Part shown: positions 44,674 through 54,639 of the stretch, in pieces
Layout of the letters: each line of letters opens with the position of its first letter
Position numbering within the stretch: the first letter of the stretch is position 1
NCBI RefSeq assembly: GCF_905220415.1
Contig: NC_059548.1
Location: forward strand, 11,140,670-11,204,669
Reading direction: 5' to 3'
DNA from: Colias croceus
Lineage: Eukaryota; Arthropoda; Insecta; Lepidoptera; Pieridae
Length of the DNA: 64,000 bases
The notes under the pieces: generated by a model
What the model was told of the DNA's origin: nothing
The model's input: only the letters and a program-made list of their open reading frames with translations
The model's database searches: none
Program-made: the position numbers and the translations under genes

Positions 44674-46782
44674 ATGTCCTTTAACTCCGAAATGATCAAC
44701 GACGACTCTGGCAAACACACAATTGACACTGAAAACTCTTACGATTTGGAAGACACTGACGGAAGTATGTCTCCAGCGCGTGTCGAGACAAGGCGGGGCA
44801 GGGCTGTGCTGCGTTCAAGCTCCAGCTCTGTCAACAGCATTAAAGAAAAGGATGGAAGAGACAGGCTGTGGCGGAAGCGGACGCTGGACACCAGCTGTTC
44901 AGGTTCCGACACAGATGGCACAGGGGTTTTTACATCCCCATTTTTGAAGACCACCTCAAAAAGAGGGAAGGGCCGCCCATCGGGTTCAAGCGCCACTCGG
45001 CGTGAGGCCACATTTGATATGACGAGGATGCGTAAGATGGAGTTGGAGGCGCAGGCCGAGAAAGAGGTTGCTGAGTGCGCCGAGCGCATTGAAGTGGCGC
45101 GAGCTAGCGCTCCTCTCCCTCCCATCCCAGTAAAGTTGAACACATCTGAGGATCTCAGTCGCCGTATTGCCGATGACCTGGCTGCAATAGAGAAGGTGTT
45201 GACCAGGTCATCAAATCTCAAGGGCACTTTCAAAAAGACCTTGAAGATAGCCCACGATGATATTGAGCAGTCGGTGGCACAGTTGGAGAAGCGCACTGTG
45301 TCTGAGGAGACGAGATTGCTGCAGGCAGCGAATTCCCGCCTCCAGGCGGAGCTCGACTCCCTGAAAAGGGAGCTCCAAGAGGTGAAGGCCCCTCAGGGCT
45401 CGTCGCAGCTGCCTGTTCAGCCCCAAGATTCAGACTCCGATCTGGTTGCTGTCATCTTGCGCCAGGTCGGAGCAATGATAAACGCGAGATTCGAGGCCCT
45501 AGAGGAGCGTCTGCTGCCGGCCAAGCGCATAAGACCTCCGCTGGCGGCGGATAGCAGGAAAGCGACGAAGGCGGCTGAAGAAGAGATGGCCGAAGAACTT
45601 GCACCGTCCCCTCCATCAAAGGCGAAAACATACGCAGGTGTTGCGGCAACATCGAAACCAGGCAGACCTGTGCCTGGGCCCGCAATAAAGAAAACCTCGA
45701 AGCAGGCAGCGGTCCCAGCGGTGGGGACCGAGGCAACCTCGAAGAAAAACAAGAAAAAGAAATTGGAAAAGGGGAAAGAAACGGGCGTCGTGCAGCCTGT
45801 TCCGGCGGGTTCAAGGCCCCCCAGAAAAGATGGCCTCCCGCAGCAGCCGTCTAAGGATGGAGAGTGGACTGTGGTTGGAAAGCGAGGAAAAGGAAACAAG
45901 GGGAAAGGGAAGAAGCGCGCGGCTAAGTCCCGCAAGAAGTCGCGAAAGCTCCACGCTCCGAATTCCTCGGCTGTCGTCCTTACCCTGCAGCCGAGTGCGA
46001 AGGAGCGTGGCGTAACCTACGCCGGTGTTTTGACGGAGGCGCGGCGTGAAATAGACCTCGCCGAAATTGGCATCAGTGCAATGCGTTTTAAGCGCGCCGT
46101 CACTGGTGCCAGGATACTAGAGATCCCCGGTGCTTCCAGCACCAAAGAAGCGGACTCCCTTGCCGCCAAATTGCGGGAGGTCCTCGGTGAGGATAACGTT
46201 AAGGTGTCCAGGCCGGTCAAGTGCGCAGACTTGCGAATCACTGGCCTGGATGACTCGGCCACAGTCGAGGACATTGCGGCCGCGGTCTCGCACGCAGGGG
46301 AGTGTACCGCGGAGCATGTGAAGTGTGGTGGCCTGCGCGCGGGCCCCCGAGGTGCTGTATCAGCCTGGGTTAGTTGCCCGGTGACTGCGGCGAAGAAGCT
46401 GGCGCAGGCGGGGCGCGTAATGGTTGGGTGGGTTTCGGCGAAAGTATCTCTCACTGAGCAGAAGCCCCTGCGCTGTTACCGCTGCCTGGAGTTGGGCCAT
46501 GTCAGCGCCACATGCTCCTCGTCGACGGACAGGAGTGCCACTTGCTTCCGCTGCGGTGAAACAGGCCATAAAGCTGGTGGATGCGATGCCGCCTCCGCTC
46601 GCTGCGCCCTATGCACGGAGGCAAAGCTACCGGCAGAGCATCGGATTGGAAGCGCAGCCTGTAAGGCCCCGAAGCCTAAAAGAGGCGGAATGCGGAAGCA
46701 AGATGGCGCTCGAGTCCCATCGTGCTCTGCTCCGGTACCTGATGAGGTACCACAAACGGAGGCAGCCATGGAAACGCAGTAA
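44674..46782 (+). CDS. SART ORF1, Gag-like zinc-knuckle protein (702 aa)
   Basis: RNA-binding structural protein that, in this family, packages the element RNA and is needed for telomere targeting. I chose the ATG at 44,674 (MSFNSEMINDD). The N-terminal half is acidic/Ser-rich, followed by a predicted coiled coil (LLQAANSRLQAELDSLKREL, about residues 210-235) and basic tracts (KKNKKKKLEK; KGKGKKRAAKSRKKSRK) that may act as nuclear localisation signals. Near the C-terminus are three zinc knuckles: C601-C604-H609-C614, C624-C627-H632-C637 and C644-C647-H656-C663. The third has the longer spacing usual in R1-clade ORF1 proteins. The stop codon TAA (46,780-46,782) shares its last base with the ORF2 ATG. 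No frameshift or stop is seen. Confidence 0.92.
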   Translation: MSFNSEMINDDSGKHTIDTENSYDLEDTDGSMSPARVETRRGRAVLRSSSSSVNSIKEKDGRDRLWRKRTLDTSCSGSDTDGTGVFTSPFLKTTSKRGKGRPSGSSATRREATFDMTRMRKMELEAQAEKEVAECAERIEVARASAPLPPIPVKLNTSEDLSRRIADDLAAIEKVLTRSSNLKGTFKKTLKIAHDDIEQSVAQLEKRTVSEETRLLQAANSRLQAELDSLKRELQEVKAPQGSSQLPVQPQDSDSDLVAVILRQVGAMINARFEALEERLLPAKRIRPPLAADSRKATKAAEEEMAEELAPSPPSKAKTYAGVAATSKPGRPVPGPAIKKTSKQAAVPAVGTEATSKKNKKKKLEKGKETGVVQPVPAGSRPPRKDGLPQQPSKDGEWTVVGKRGKGNKGKGKKRAAKSRKKSRKLHAPNSSAVVLTLQPSAKERGVTYAGVLTEARREIDLAEIGISAMRFKRAVTGARILEIPGASSTKEADSLAAKLREVLGEDNVKVSRPVKCADLRITGLDDSATVEDIAAAVSHAGECTAEHVKCGGLRAGPRGAVSAWVSCPVTAAKKLAQAGRVMVGWVSAKVSLTEQKPLRCYRCLELGHVSATCSSSTDRSATCFRCGETGHKAGGCDAASARCALCTEAKLPAEHRIGSAACKAPKPKRGGMRKQDGARVPSCSAPVPDEVPQTEAAMETQ

Positions 46783-49700
46783 TGGCCCCACTGCGTTTCC
46801 TACAGGCCAACATCAACCACTGTGCCAGGGCTCAGGACCTTTTACATCAGAGTCTGGCAGAGTGGGGGATTGACGTGGCGGTAGTGTCCGAGCCATACAA
46901 TCTGCCCCCCCGGGATAACTGGGCGGGCGATCTGGATGGCTTGGTGACGCTAGTTGCTCAAGGCGTCACACAGCTTGAGCAAGTCATAAGGCGGCGGGGA
47001 TGCGTCTCGGCGGTTGTCAAGGGTTTCACCGTTGTTGGGGCGTACTTCTCGCCGAATCGCTGCCTCGCCGATTTCGAGCAGTTCCTGGTTGAGTTGAGGG
47101 ATCTGCTAGACTTCGCACAACCTCAATCTGTGCTTCTGGCCGGGGACCTTAACGCCAAGTCGGTGTCTTGGGGCTGTGTGGCAAGTGATATACGTGGCTC
47201 AATACTCGCTGACTGGGCAGTTGCGTCGGGACTGACGGTTATCAACCGTGGAGCAGAATTAACTTGTGTTCGGCAGAGGGGTGGATCCATTGTAGATGTC
47301 ACGTTTGCGAGCCCCCCTCTCGCTCGTCGTATACAAGACTGGAGGGTTCTTTTGGACGTGGAGACGCTCTCGGATCACCGTTATATCCGGTTTAGCGTCT
47401 CCACGCCCTCAACGGCTCCCAGTCAATTCCCCCCTGGCGATTGTCGTCCGCGCTGGGCACTTGGTAGCCTCGATAGGGAGCTCCTCATTGAGGCTGCCTT
47501 AGTGCAGGCTTGGCTCCCATCGCAGCAGAATGGCAGCGTAAACGTAGAGGCAGAGGCCACTTGGCTTGCTGAAGCAATGTCAAAGGTGTGCGACGCGAGC
47601 ATGCGGAGGGTGCGGTCGGTTCCACGTAGGCGCCAAATGTACTGGTGGTCCGCCGATGTTGCCCAGCTGCGTGCTTCATGTGTGGCTGCGAGGCGGGCGT
47701 ACACCAGGCACAGGCGCCGTAGGCGGCGTGACGAAGATGAGGAAGCGCGGTTATACGCCGTCTATAGGGACTGTATTGTGTCTCTGCAGGACGCAATCAG
47801 AAGCGCTAAGACCCGTGCATGGGAGGAGATGCTCGAGAGTTTGAACCGTGAACCCTGGGGTCGGCCGTATAAGAGGGTGAGGCAAAAGCTTCGCCCTTGG
47901 GCCCCGCCCCTGTCTCAAAGTCTCGAGCCACGATTTCTGGAGCAAGTGGTGACGTCCTTGTTTCCGGATCGGGGAAGACATTCTCCCCCACCGATGGCAC
48001 CCGCGATGACTGCGCAGGAGGAGCTCAACAACGAAAATGTCCCTCCAGTCACTCGCAACGAGCTCGCTGTGGCAGTAGAGCGCCTAAAGGCGAAGAATGC
48101 CGCCCCCGGCCCTGACGGTGTTCCCGGGCGGGCTTGGGTGCTGGCACTAGAGTCACTTGGACCCAGGATGGAACAGCTGTTCACGGAATGCCTCCAACAG
48201 GGCCAATTTCCCCGTAGGTGGAAGACCGGGAACTTGGTCCTGTTGCAGAAGGAGGGACGCCCGCGCGACTCGCCCTCGGCTTATAGGCCGATCGTGCTGC
48301 TCGATGAGGTGAGCAAGCTCTTTGAGCGCGTCTTCGCAGCTCGCCTCATCGACCATCTGGAGGGAGTGGGGCCGGACCTAAGCGAGAACCAATTTGGATT
48401 TCGCCGGGGACGGTCCACTATCGATGCGATTGCTGAATTGCGGAACCTCGCTGATGATGCGGATAATGAAGGCGGAGTGCTTTTGGCGGTGTCTCTTGAC
48501 ATCGCCAACGCATTCAACACTCTGCCATGGAGCTGCGTGATCGAAGCGCTCCGCTACCACAACGTGCCCGGGTATATGGTACGCTTGTTGCAGTCCTACT
48601 TATCGGAGAGGGCTGTGGCGTACCCCGCGCGCCGTGGATGGCAAGAAAAGGAAGTGACGTGCGGTGTTCCACAGGGCTCGGTTCTTGGGCCCCTTCTGTG
48701 GAACATCGGCTACGACTGGGTCCTGCGTGCCACTTATCTACCGGGTGTCAGCGTGCTTTGCTACGCGGATGACACCCTGGTAACTGCACGCGGGGCCTCG
48801 TATAGGGAGGCAGCCCTTATTGCGACCGCTGGTGTGGCGGAAGTTGTGCGCCGAATCAGACGACTTGGCTTAGAGGTCGCTCTCAACAAGTCCGAAGCGA
48901 TTTTGTTTCGCGGCCGTCGAAGGGCGCAGGCTGCTGGTTCAGCTATCCAGGTGGGTGGCACGTCCATCGGCGTCGGTTCCACCTTGCGCTACCTGGGCAT
49001 CGTGCTGGACAGCCGGTGGACATTTGTGGAGCACTTTCGTCGCCTCGCTCCCCGTCTTGTTGGGGTGGCCGGGGCACTTGGAAGTCTGCTCCCGAATCTA
49101 AGAGGGGCTGGGGGTGCGTGTCGTCGTCTATACACCGGCGTCATTCGCTCCATGGCCCTTTATGGTGCGCCCATTTGGGCCGACTCTTTGAGCGTCCGTA
49201 CCCGACCCTACTTGCGTAGACCGCAGCGGGTCATGGCGCTCAGAGTCGTGAGGGCATATCGCACAGTGTCCTTCGAGGCCGCGTGTGTCATGGCTGGGAC
49301 GCCCCCGTGGGACCTGGATGCCGAGATGCTGGCGGACGTTTATCACCGCGTCACCGCGTCCAGATCGCATGGAATTAATCCATACCTGGAGCAAGTCCAG
49401 CAATGGAGGGCCGATGCTCTCGAGCGGCGGTTCAGGGAGTGGGAACGCCGGCTCGAGAGGCCCAGCGCAGGAGCGAGGACGGTCGAAGCCATCCGACCGG
49501 TCCTACGCGAATGGTGCGACAGGCGGCATGGGGCAATTACCTTCCGCCTGACACAGGTGCTGTCCGGACACGGCTGTTTCGGGTGGTACTTGTGCAAAGT
49601 CGCCAGGCGGGAGCCGCAAATGGCTTGCCATTGGTGTGACAGTCCGGAGGACACGGCAGACCACACTCTCGCCGTGTGCCCCGCGTGGTCCGAGCCCCGT

Positions 49701-49943
49701 GCTCGCCTAGTCGCAGTCGTCGGCCCTGACCTCTCTCTGTCTTCCATAGCTCGCGCAATGGTTGGCAGCGACAGGTCGTGGCGCGCGGCTATCACATTCT
49801 GTGAAGATGTGATGTCGCAGAAGGAGGAAGCAGAGCGAGTCCGCGAGGGAGATCCCAACGCAGATCCTATTCGGCGGCGACGTCTTATTGGGCGCAGTCG
49901 CCGAGTCGCAACCGCTGTACACGGTCGCGACTTGCTTCCCTAA
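46782..49943 (+). CDS. SART ORF2, endonuclease-reverse transcriptase (1053 aa)
   Basis: Nicks the telomeric repeat and copies the element RNA into the site. APE-type endonuclease in the first ~230 residues: FLQANIN, SEPYN, GDLNA (121-125), a conserved Asp in SIVDVTF, and SDH (197-199). The reverse transcriptase follows at roughly 430-720, with SAYRPIVLLDEVSKLFE, QFGFRRGRST, SLDIANAFNT, GVPQGSVLGPLLWN and the catalytic YADD (661-664). A C-terminal CCHC motif is present (C949, C952, H961, C966; CHWC...HTLAVC). No RNase H domain is visible, unlike the TRAS copies. The start is the ATG in TAATG, overlapping the ORF1 stop. Translational coupling at such a site is known for silkworm SART1. The frame is intact. 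Confidence 0.94.
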   Translation: MAPLRFLQANINHCARAQDLLHQSLAEWGIDVAVVSEPYNLPPRDNWAGDLDGLVTLVAQGVTQLEQVIRRRGCVSAVVKGFTVVGAYFSPNRCLADFEQFLVELRDLLDFAQPQSVLLAGDLNAKSVSWGCVASDIRGSILADWAVASGLTVINRGAELTCVRQRGGSIVDVTFASPPLARRIQDWRVLLDVETLSDHRYIRFSVSTPSTAPSQFPPGDCRPRWALGSLDRELLIEAALVQAWLPSQQNGSVNVEAEATWLAEAMSKVCDASMRRVRSVPRRRQMYWWSADVAQLRASCVAARRAYTRHRRRRRRDEDEEARLYAVYRDCIVSLQDAIRSAKTRAWEEMLESLNREPWGRPYKRVRQKLRPWAPPLSQSLEPRFLEQVVTSLFPDRGRHSPPPMAPAMTAQEELNNENVPPVTRNELAVAVERLKAKNAAPGPDGVPGRAWVLALESLGPRMEQLFTECLQQGQFPRRWKTGNLVLLQKEGRPRDSPSAYRPIVLLDEVSKLFERVFAARLIDHLEGVGPDLSENQFGFRRGRSTIDAIAELRNLADDADNEGGVLLAVSLDIANAFNTLPWSCVIEALRYHNVPGYMVRLLQSYLSERAVAYPARRGWQEKEVTCGVPQGSVLGPLLWNIGYDWVLRATYLPGVSVLCYADDTLVTARGASYREAALIATAGVAEVVRRIRRLGLEVALNKSEAILFRGRRRAQAAGSAIQVGGTSIGVGSTLRYLGIVLDSRWTFVEHFRRLAPRLVGVAGALGSLLPNLRGAGGACRRLYTGVIRSMALYGAPIWADSLSVRTRPYLRRPQRVMALRVVRAYRTVSFEAACVMAGTPPWDLDAEMLADVYHRVTASRSHGINPYLEQVQQWRADALERRFREWERRLERPSAGARTVEAIRPVLREWCDRRHGAITFRLTQVLSGHGCFGWYLCKVARREPQMACHWCDSPEDTADHTLAVCPAWSEPRARLVAVVGPDLSLSSIARAMVGSDRSWRAAITFCEDVMSQKEEAERVREGDPNADPIRRRRLIGRSRRVATAVHGRDLLP

Positions 49944-50274
49944 TGATGGGTGCCGGACGGTGGAACGGGGACATAATCCATCGTCCGGTGCGGTGAGGCG
50001 GCGTGAGACGTGTTCCGTTCACGCCGCCCCCCAGGAAGGAGAAACTGGCGAACTCAAGCCAGGCCTTAATCGCGATGGGCCTATATAAAAAATAGGCTGC
50101 CGCTGACGGGGTTGCGGAAGTGGTTCGACCAAATACCCGCGACCCTGCCAAAATAGCGGAGTGACGGAACACAGTGGAGTTTAGTCGGTAGTCGCCGCAT
50201 TCTGCGGTGTGAGTCCGACATAACCCAGGGCCCTTTCCCCGAGCGCTCTGGGTATGCCTAAATGCATTCTCCAC

Positions 50275-50312
<38 letters not shown>

Positions 50313-50314
<2 letters not shown>

Positions 50315-50481
50315 TTAGGTTAGGTTAGGTTAGGTTAGGTTAGGTTAGGTTAGGTTAGGTTAGGTTAGGTTAGGTTAGGTTAGGTTAGGTTAGGTTAGGT
50401 TAGGTTAGGTTAGGTTAGGTTAGGTTAGGTTAGGTTAGGTTAGGTTAGGTTAGGTTAGGTTAGGTTAGGTTAGGTTAGGTT

Positions 50482-50484
<3 letters not shown>
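50313..50484 (+). repeat. Telomeric (TTAGG)n array 3
   Basis: About 34 uniform units between the SART poly(A) tail and the T-run that is the tail of TRAS copy 2. Confidence 0.97.
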
Positions 50485-50515
<31 letters not shown>

Positions 50516-50958
50516 TAAAAGCACCCGCCATCTCAGGGTGTTGTGTGCTTTTCTCTGGAATATAGTCCAGAGGTGTTTTTTATTCTTTTAATCAAATAAA
50601 TACCAAACAGTTTTTTATTCACATTAGGCCTAAATTAATACAATTTAAAATAAAAAATACAAGTTAACAATTTACTATAACATTTCCAAATTAATAATAA
50701 AATACTAAAATTAAATATTATTACATTTAAAAACTTACATTATTAATACATTGCAATGATAATAATAAAAAACGGGATAAAATAAATGAATACAAATAGA
50801 GTTTAAAATACAAATTAATAATTTACAATGAAATTTCCAAGATAATAATAAAATACTAAAATTAAATATTACATTTTAAAAACTTACATCAATTTAAAAC
50901 ATTACAATGAAAATAATAAAACAATACGGCACAACACTTATTAAACTTAACCCTAATA

Positions 50959-53900
50959 TCACAGTAGCTTATCACAATTTCGTTTGTTCACCACCCTCAC
51001 AATTTGTTGACAAAACTCTAAAAACTCATTTCTCGTCTCGTCCCCCAGGGCCGCAGGCAGATTCTCACCCGTCATCGCGATGCCCAATTTTTGCTCAATA
51101 ACATATCTATCTCTTGCAAAAATCGGACACTCGAGCAACAGGTGAGAAACCGTCTCGTCGACTCCGGGCTGACACAGACACGATGGATTCTCCTTCAGCT
51201 TGAATCTGTTCAAGTAGAAGGCGAATCCACCGTGTCCAGTCAGTGCTTGTGTGGTGTGGTGAGTGATGTTTATTTTCCGAACTATTTTGTATGCAGCAGC
51301 AGCGCTTGGGAAAAAGAGCTTCGTGCCTCCAGCCGTCTCCCCCACATCGTATCTCCTGTCCCATTCCCCGATCGTATCCTGTCTCAAGATACGCTTGACG
51401 AATGAAACAGGACACAGATCGTAGTCGGGTTTCCTCTTCGACCCCAGAGCGGCCTCCTTGGCTAATTGGTCAACTCTTTCGTTCCCCCTTAGCCCTGCGT
51501 GCGCCTTAATCCAAAACAGAGCGACCTCCCGCCTCTGCGAAGCAGCTTTTCGGAGGGCCGCCCTTGTTTGCACAGCAAGGGGGTGAGGGGAACCGAGTGT
51601 GACGGCCTGGAGGGCCGATCTGGAGTCGCTGAAGATGCCGACCTTCGACACTCCACTCTTGCAGGCTCTAATTACTGCTCTTTGGAGCGCTAGGAGTTCG
51701 GCCTGGTAGACGGTGCAATACGGCGGCAAAGCAAGCTTGACGGCCTTCGTCTCGGCCTCCCCCTCCCATACGGAAAGGGCGGCTCCGACTCGACCCTCAT
51801 CTTGCTGCCGTCCGTGTAGATCCTATGTACGTGGCTATTAGCCACGTCGGAATACGAGTCCTCGTCCACCAGCCCGAACCCCAGCCCTTCCTGCTCTGCC
51901 GGATGTGGGTCCTCAATCGCCGGAGCCATTCTTTCCACCTCCCTGTCTCCCAACGCTGGGTGCGACACCCCCTTCTTGATCCCATATAATCTCGAAACTT
52001 CGAGTATTCTGAGGTCAAGGGGGAGTATCCCAGCCAACAGCATAGCTGAGTTCAGGGAGACGGTCCGATATGCTCGGCAGATCTTTTGGGCGAACCCCCG
52101 TTGTACGGTGTTCAGCCTTTTTTGGACCCCCATCTTTTCCACGGTGGGTGCCCACGCTGCCGATGCATACATAATAGTCGGTTCGATAACAGCTACATAA
52201 ATAGTTCTTATAATATCTGGGCTAAGTCCCCAACCAACTCTGGCTGCCCTAGCCAAGAGTTTATACCGGGCGATTGCCTTTTGGCATACCGTCCCGACGT
52301 GGGCGTTAAAGGTGAGGCCGCTGTCAATCGTTAGGCCTAATATCTTTATCTGAGAAAAATATTTAACTTCCACACTTCCCATAGCGAGCCGTGGCACGTC
52401 ATATTTCAACCTCCTCGTGGAAAGGAGGGCACAAGTTTTATGCGGTGCAAATTTTAGTTTGTTTTCCTTTCCCCATTGATCTATTGCGTTTAGGACACGG
52501 TTCGCTTTAACTTCTATTTCAAGTGCTGTATCACCCTCGAACACCAACACAATGTCGTCGGCAAACGCCTGACAGAATACTTTCATCTCCTCTAACATCC
52601 ATAGCAGAGGGTCCAGCAAGAGGTTCCACAGGATTGGTCCGCCTATGGACCCCTGCACGCACCCCTTGCTGGTCCCCCTACTCACTTGCACACCCGCATA
52701 TCTAACTTTCACTCCCCTTTCACTCAGGTAGCTGCTGATCACCCGCCTCACGTTCCCCGGGCACCCAACTTCAGCCAACCGCACCTTTATGGCTGGCCAC
52801 CAGGCGCTGTCGAAGGCTCCTTCTATGTCCAGCGATACCACAACAGAAATCTTCTTCTCCTCCCTCATATTTCTGATGTGGTTCACTAGTCTATAGAGGG
52901 CGTCCTCGGTGCTCCTCTGTGGCATAAAGCCATACTGGTGGGGGCTTATTTTGGGCAACAGGTAAAACCTGAGTCGGCCGACCAGCATCTTTTCGAAGAT
53001 TTTGCCGAGAACAGGTAAGAGGCCGATCGGTCGATAGGCTTTCGGTACCCGGTATGATTCCCTGCCCGGCTTTCGCAGTATAACCACGGTCGCCCACTTC
53101 CACTGTGCGGGGAAGTAGGCGGCAGAGAGGCATCTGTTGAGCAAGGCAAGGAACCATCCCGGGTTACAATCTACAGCGTGCTGACAGATGTCGGCCGTGA
53201 GGCCATCCGCCCCGGGGGCCTTCTTGGGGTTGAAGGACCTTACGGATCTCTTCAACTCCTCCATGATGAAAGGAGGGTCGTCCGGGCCCGCCGGTGGTTC
53301 GGTGTCCAAGGACTCCGCACACCGGCGCACCCGACGATGCCCCTCACTTTCACCACTTTCCTGGTCCTCGGGGTAGAAGGTCTCCGCCAACAGTTCTGCC
53401 GAGCTCCGGGCATCGAGGGTCTCACCACCCCTCGAAAGGGGCAGATCCTCCTCTCTCCCTGTGGCTCTACTGAGCACCCTGTAGATGCCCTCCCAGACCC
53501 CCTCCCTATCCTGTTTCCGGCAAAACTCCTTCCAACTCTTCTCTTGCGCTTCTTTCACCGCCTTTTCATACATCTCTCTTTCTTCCAGGTACAATCCAAC
53601 CACGCGGTCTCTGCGATCAGGTGCTGCGTTTCGGATCCTGCGTCTCCTCGTGGCCACCTGCTTCTTCATCTGCGCGAGCTCATCATTCCACCACGACAAG
53701 GTGAATTTCTGCGTGTGTTTTTTGGTCGGCATTGTGTCTCTGCATGTCTGTGTGATTGCTTCAGTGTATCTGTCTATTGCGTCATCTATTTGTTGTGTGC
53801 TGTGTATTGTGTCTATGTCTTGTATAGTTAATTGTCTGCCCGACATCAGCTGGGTCAGTTTCTCATGAAACTGAGTCCAGTTTGCCTTGTGTGTGTTAAA

Positions 53901-54605
53901 TATGCGTGTAGTTCGTATTATGTTCGTGCCTGTGGATTTATGTTGTCTGATGCCGAAGGATATGCCGTTGTGGTCCGAGCTCGTGAGACACTCCTCAACC
54001 CTCCAGTTGTCCACTCGGTTCAGCAGATCGTCGGAGCACGCTGTCACATCCACGTAGCTGGAGTACCTTTTCCCACCTCTGATGGTATCGAACGTAGGGA
54101 TGTCCCCGGTGTTGAGTATGTGCATTCCCATTTCTTCCAGTACAGCAGACACGTCTCTTCCTCGCGGGTCTTCCACTTCGCCACCCCACCACGGGCTTTT
54201 TGCGTTCGCATCGCCTCCCAGGACCATCCTATGGATACCCAGCTCTCTCCCTATCCGCCTAAGATGGTCCAGGTAGAGCTCCACTGGCTTATCGGGCTCG
54301 AAGTAGAAGGACACTACAATCATCTCCCAGGCTTTGGTTCTGAGGGTGGCCACAACGATGTTGTTACTGCTAAGGCGTGTATGTAGTTCGACATCCAGTG
54401 TGTCGTCGAGTACCACAATACACGCCTTTACTGCGCCACCCCCTTCCCCTTCGCACTGGAAGATCCTCACTCCATTGTATGTCCTCATACTTTGCGCCCC
54501 ACCAACATAGGGCTCTTGTAGCAACGCTACGCATGCCTTACGCTTGGTGGCTTCGAGCAGTAGCTCCCTTGTGGCAATTTGGCTCCGCTGGAGATTAGCC
54601 TGCAA
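50959..54605 (-). pseudogene. TRAS ORF2, endonuclease-RT-RNase H, one frameshift (copy 2)
   Basis: Two overlapping frames. The first (54,605-51,690) has the APE endonuclease (QANLQRSQIAT, LLQEPYVGG, GDANAKSPWWGG, SSDHNG) and the reverse transcriptase (KAYRPIGLLPVLGKIFE, SLDIEGAFDS, FADD). It enters the RNase H domain at IYTDGSK and shifts. The second (51,729-50,959) supplies the rest: AEL, FSDSRSAL, NERVDQLAKEA, and the C-terminal CCHC (CLCQ...HLLLEC). Compared with copy 3, one A is missing near 51,799, which breaks the frame. No ATG lies at the start: the open frame begins inside the last codons of ORF1 and the first homologous residues (LQANLQ) follow a TTG. Otherwise this copy is almost identical to copy 3. 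Confidence 0.9.
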
Positions 54606-54639
54606 TATTCGGTACTGGAAGGACTCACCTTGGGCAACC

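Larger units (their letters stand above)
44017..50312 (+). mobile_element. Complete-looking SART-type telomeric non-LTR retrotransposon
   Basis: Sense strand equals the TTAGG strand. The 5' junction is TTAGGTT|CCCGTGTGG. The 3' end is a 35-A tail (50,278-50,312) followed by GGTTAGG, so the insertion lies between T and A of the repeat, as known for silkworm SART1. Length is about 6.3 kb (SART1 about 6.7 kb). 5' UTR is about 657 bp, 3' UTR about 334 bp, and both ORFs are open with all visible key motifs. In silkworm such elements transpose into telomeric repeats and add to chromosome ends. This is the only copy here with no visible defect. Confidence 0.92.
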
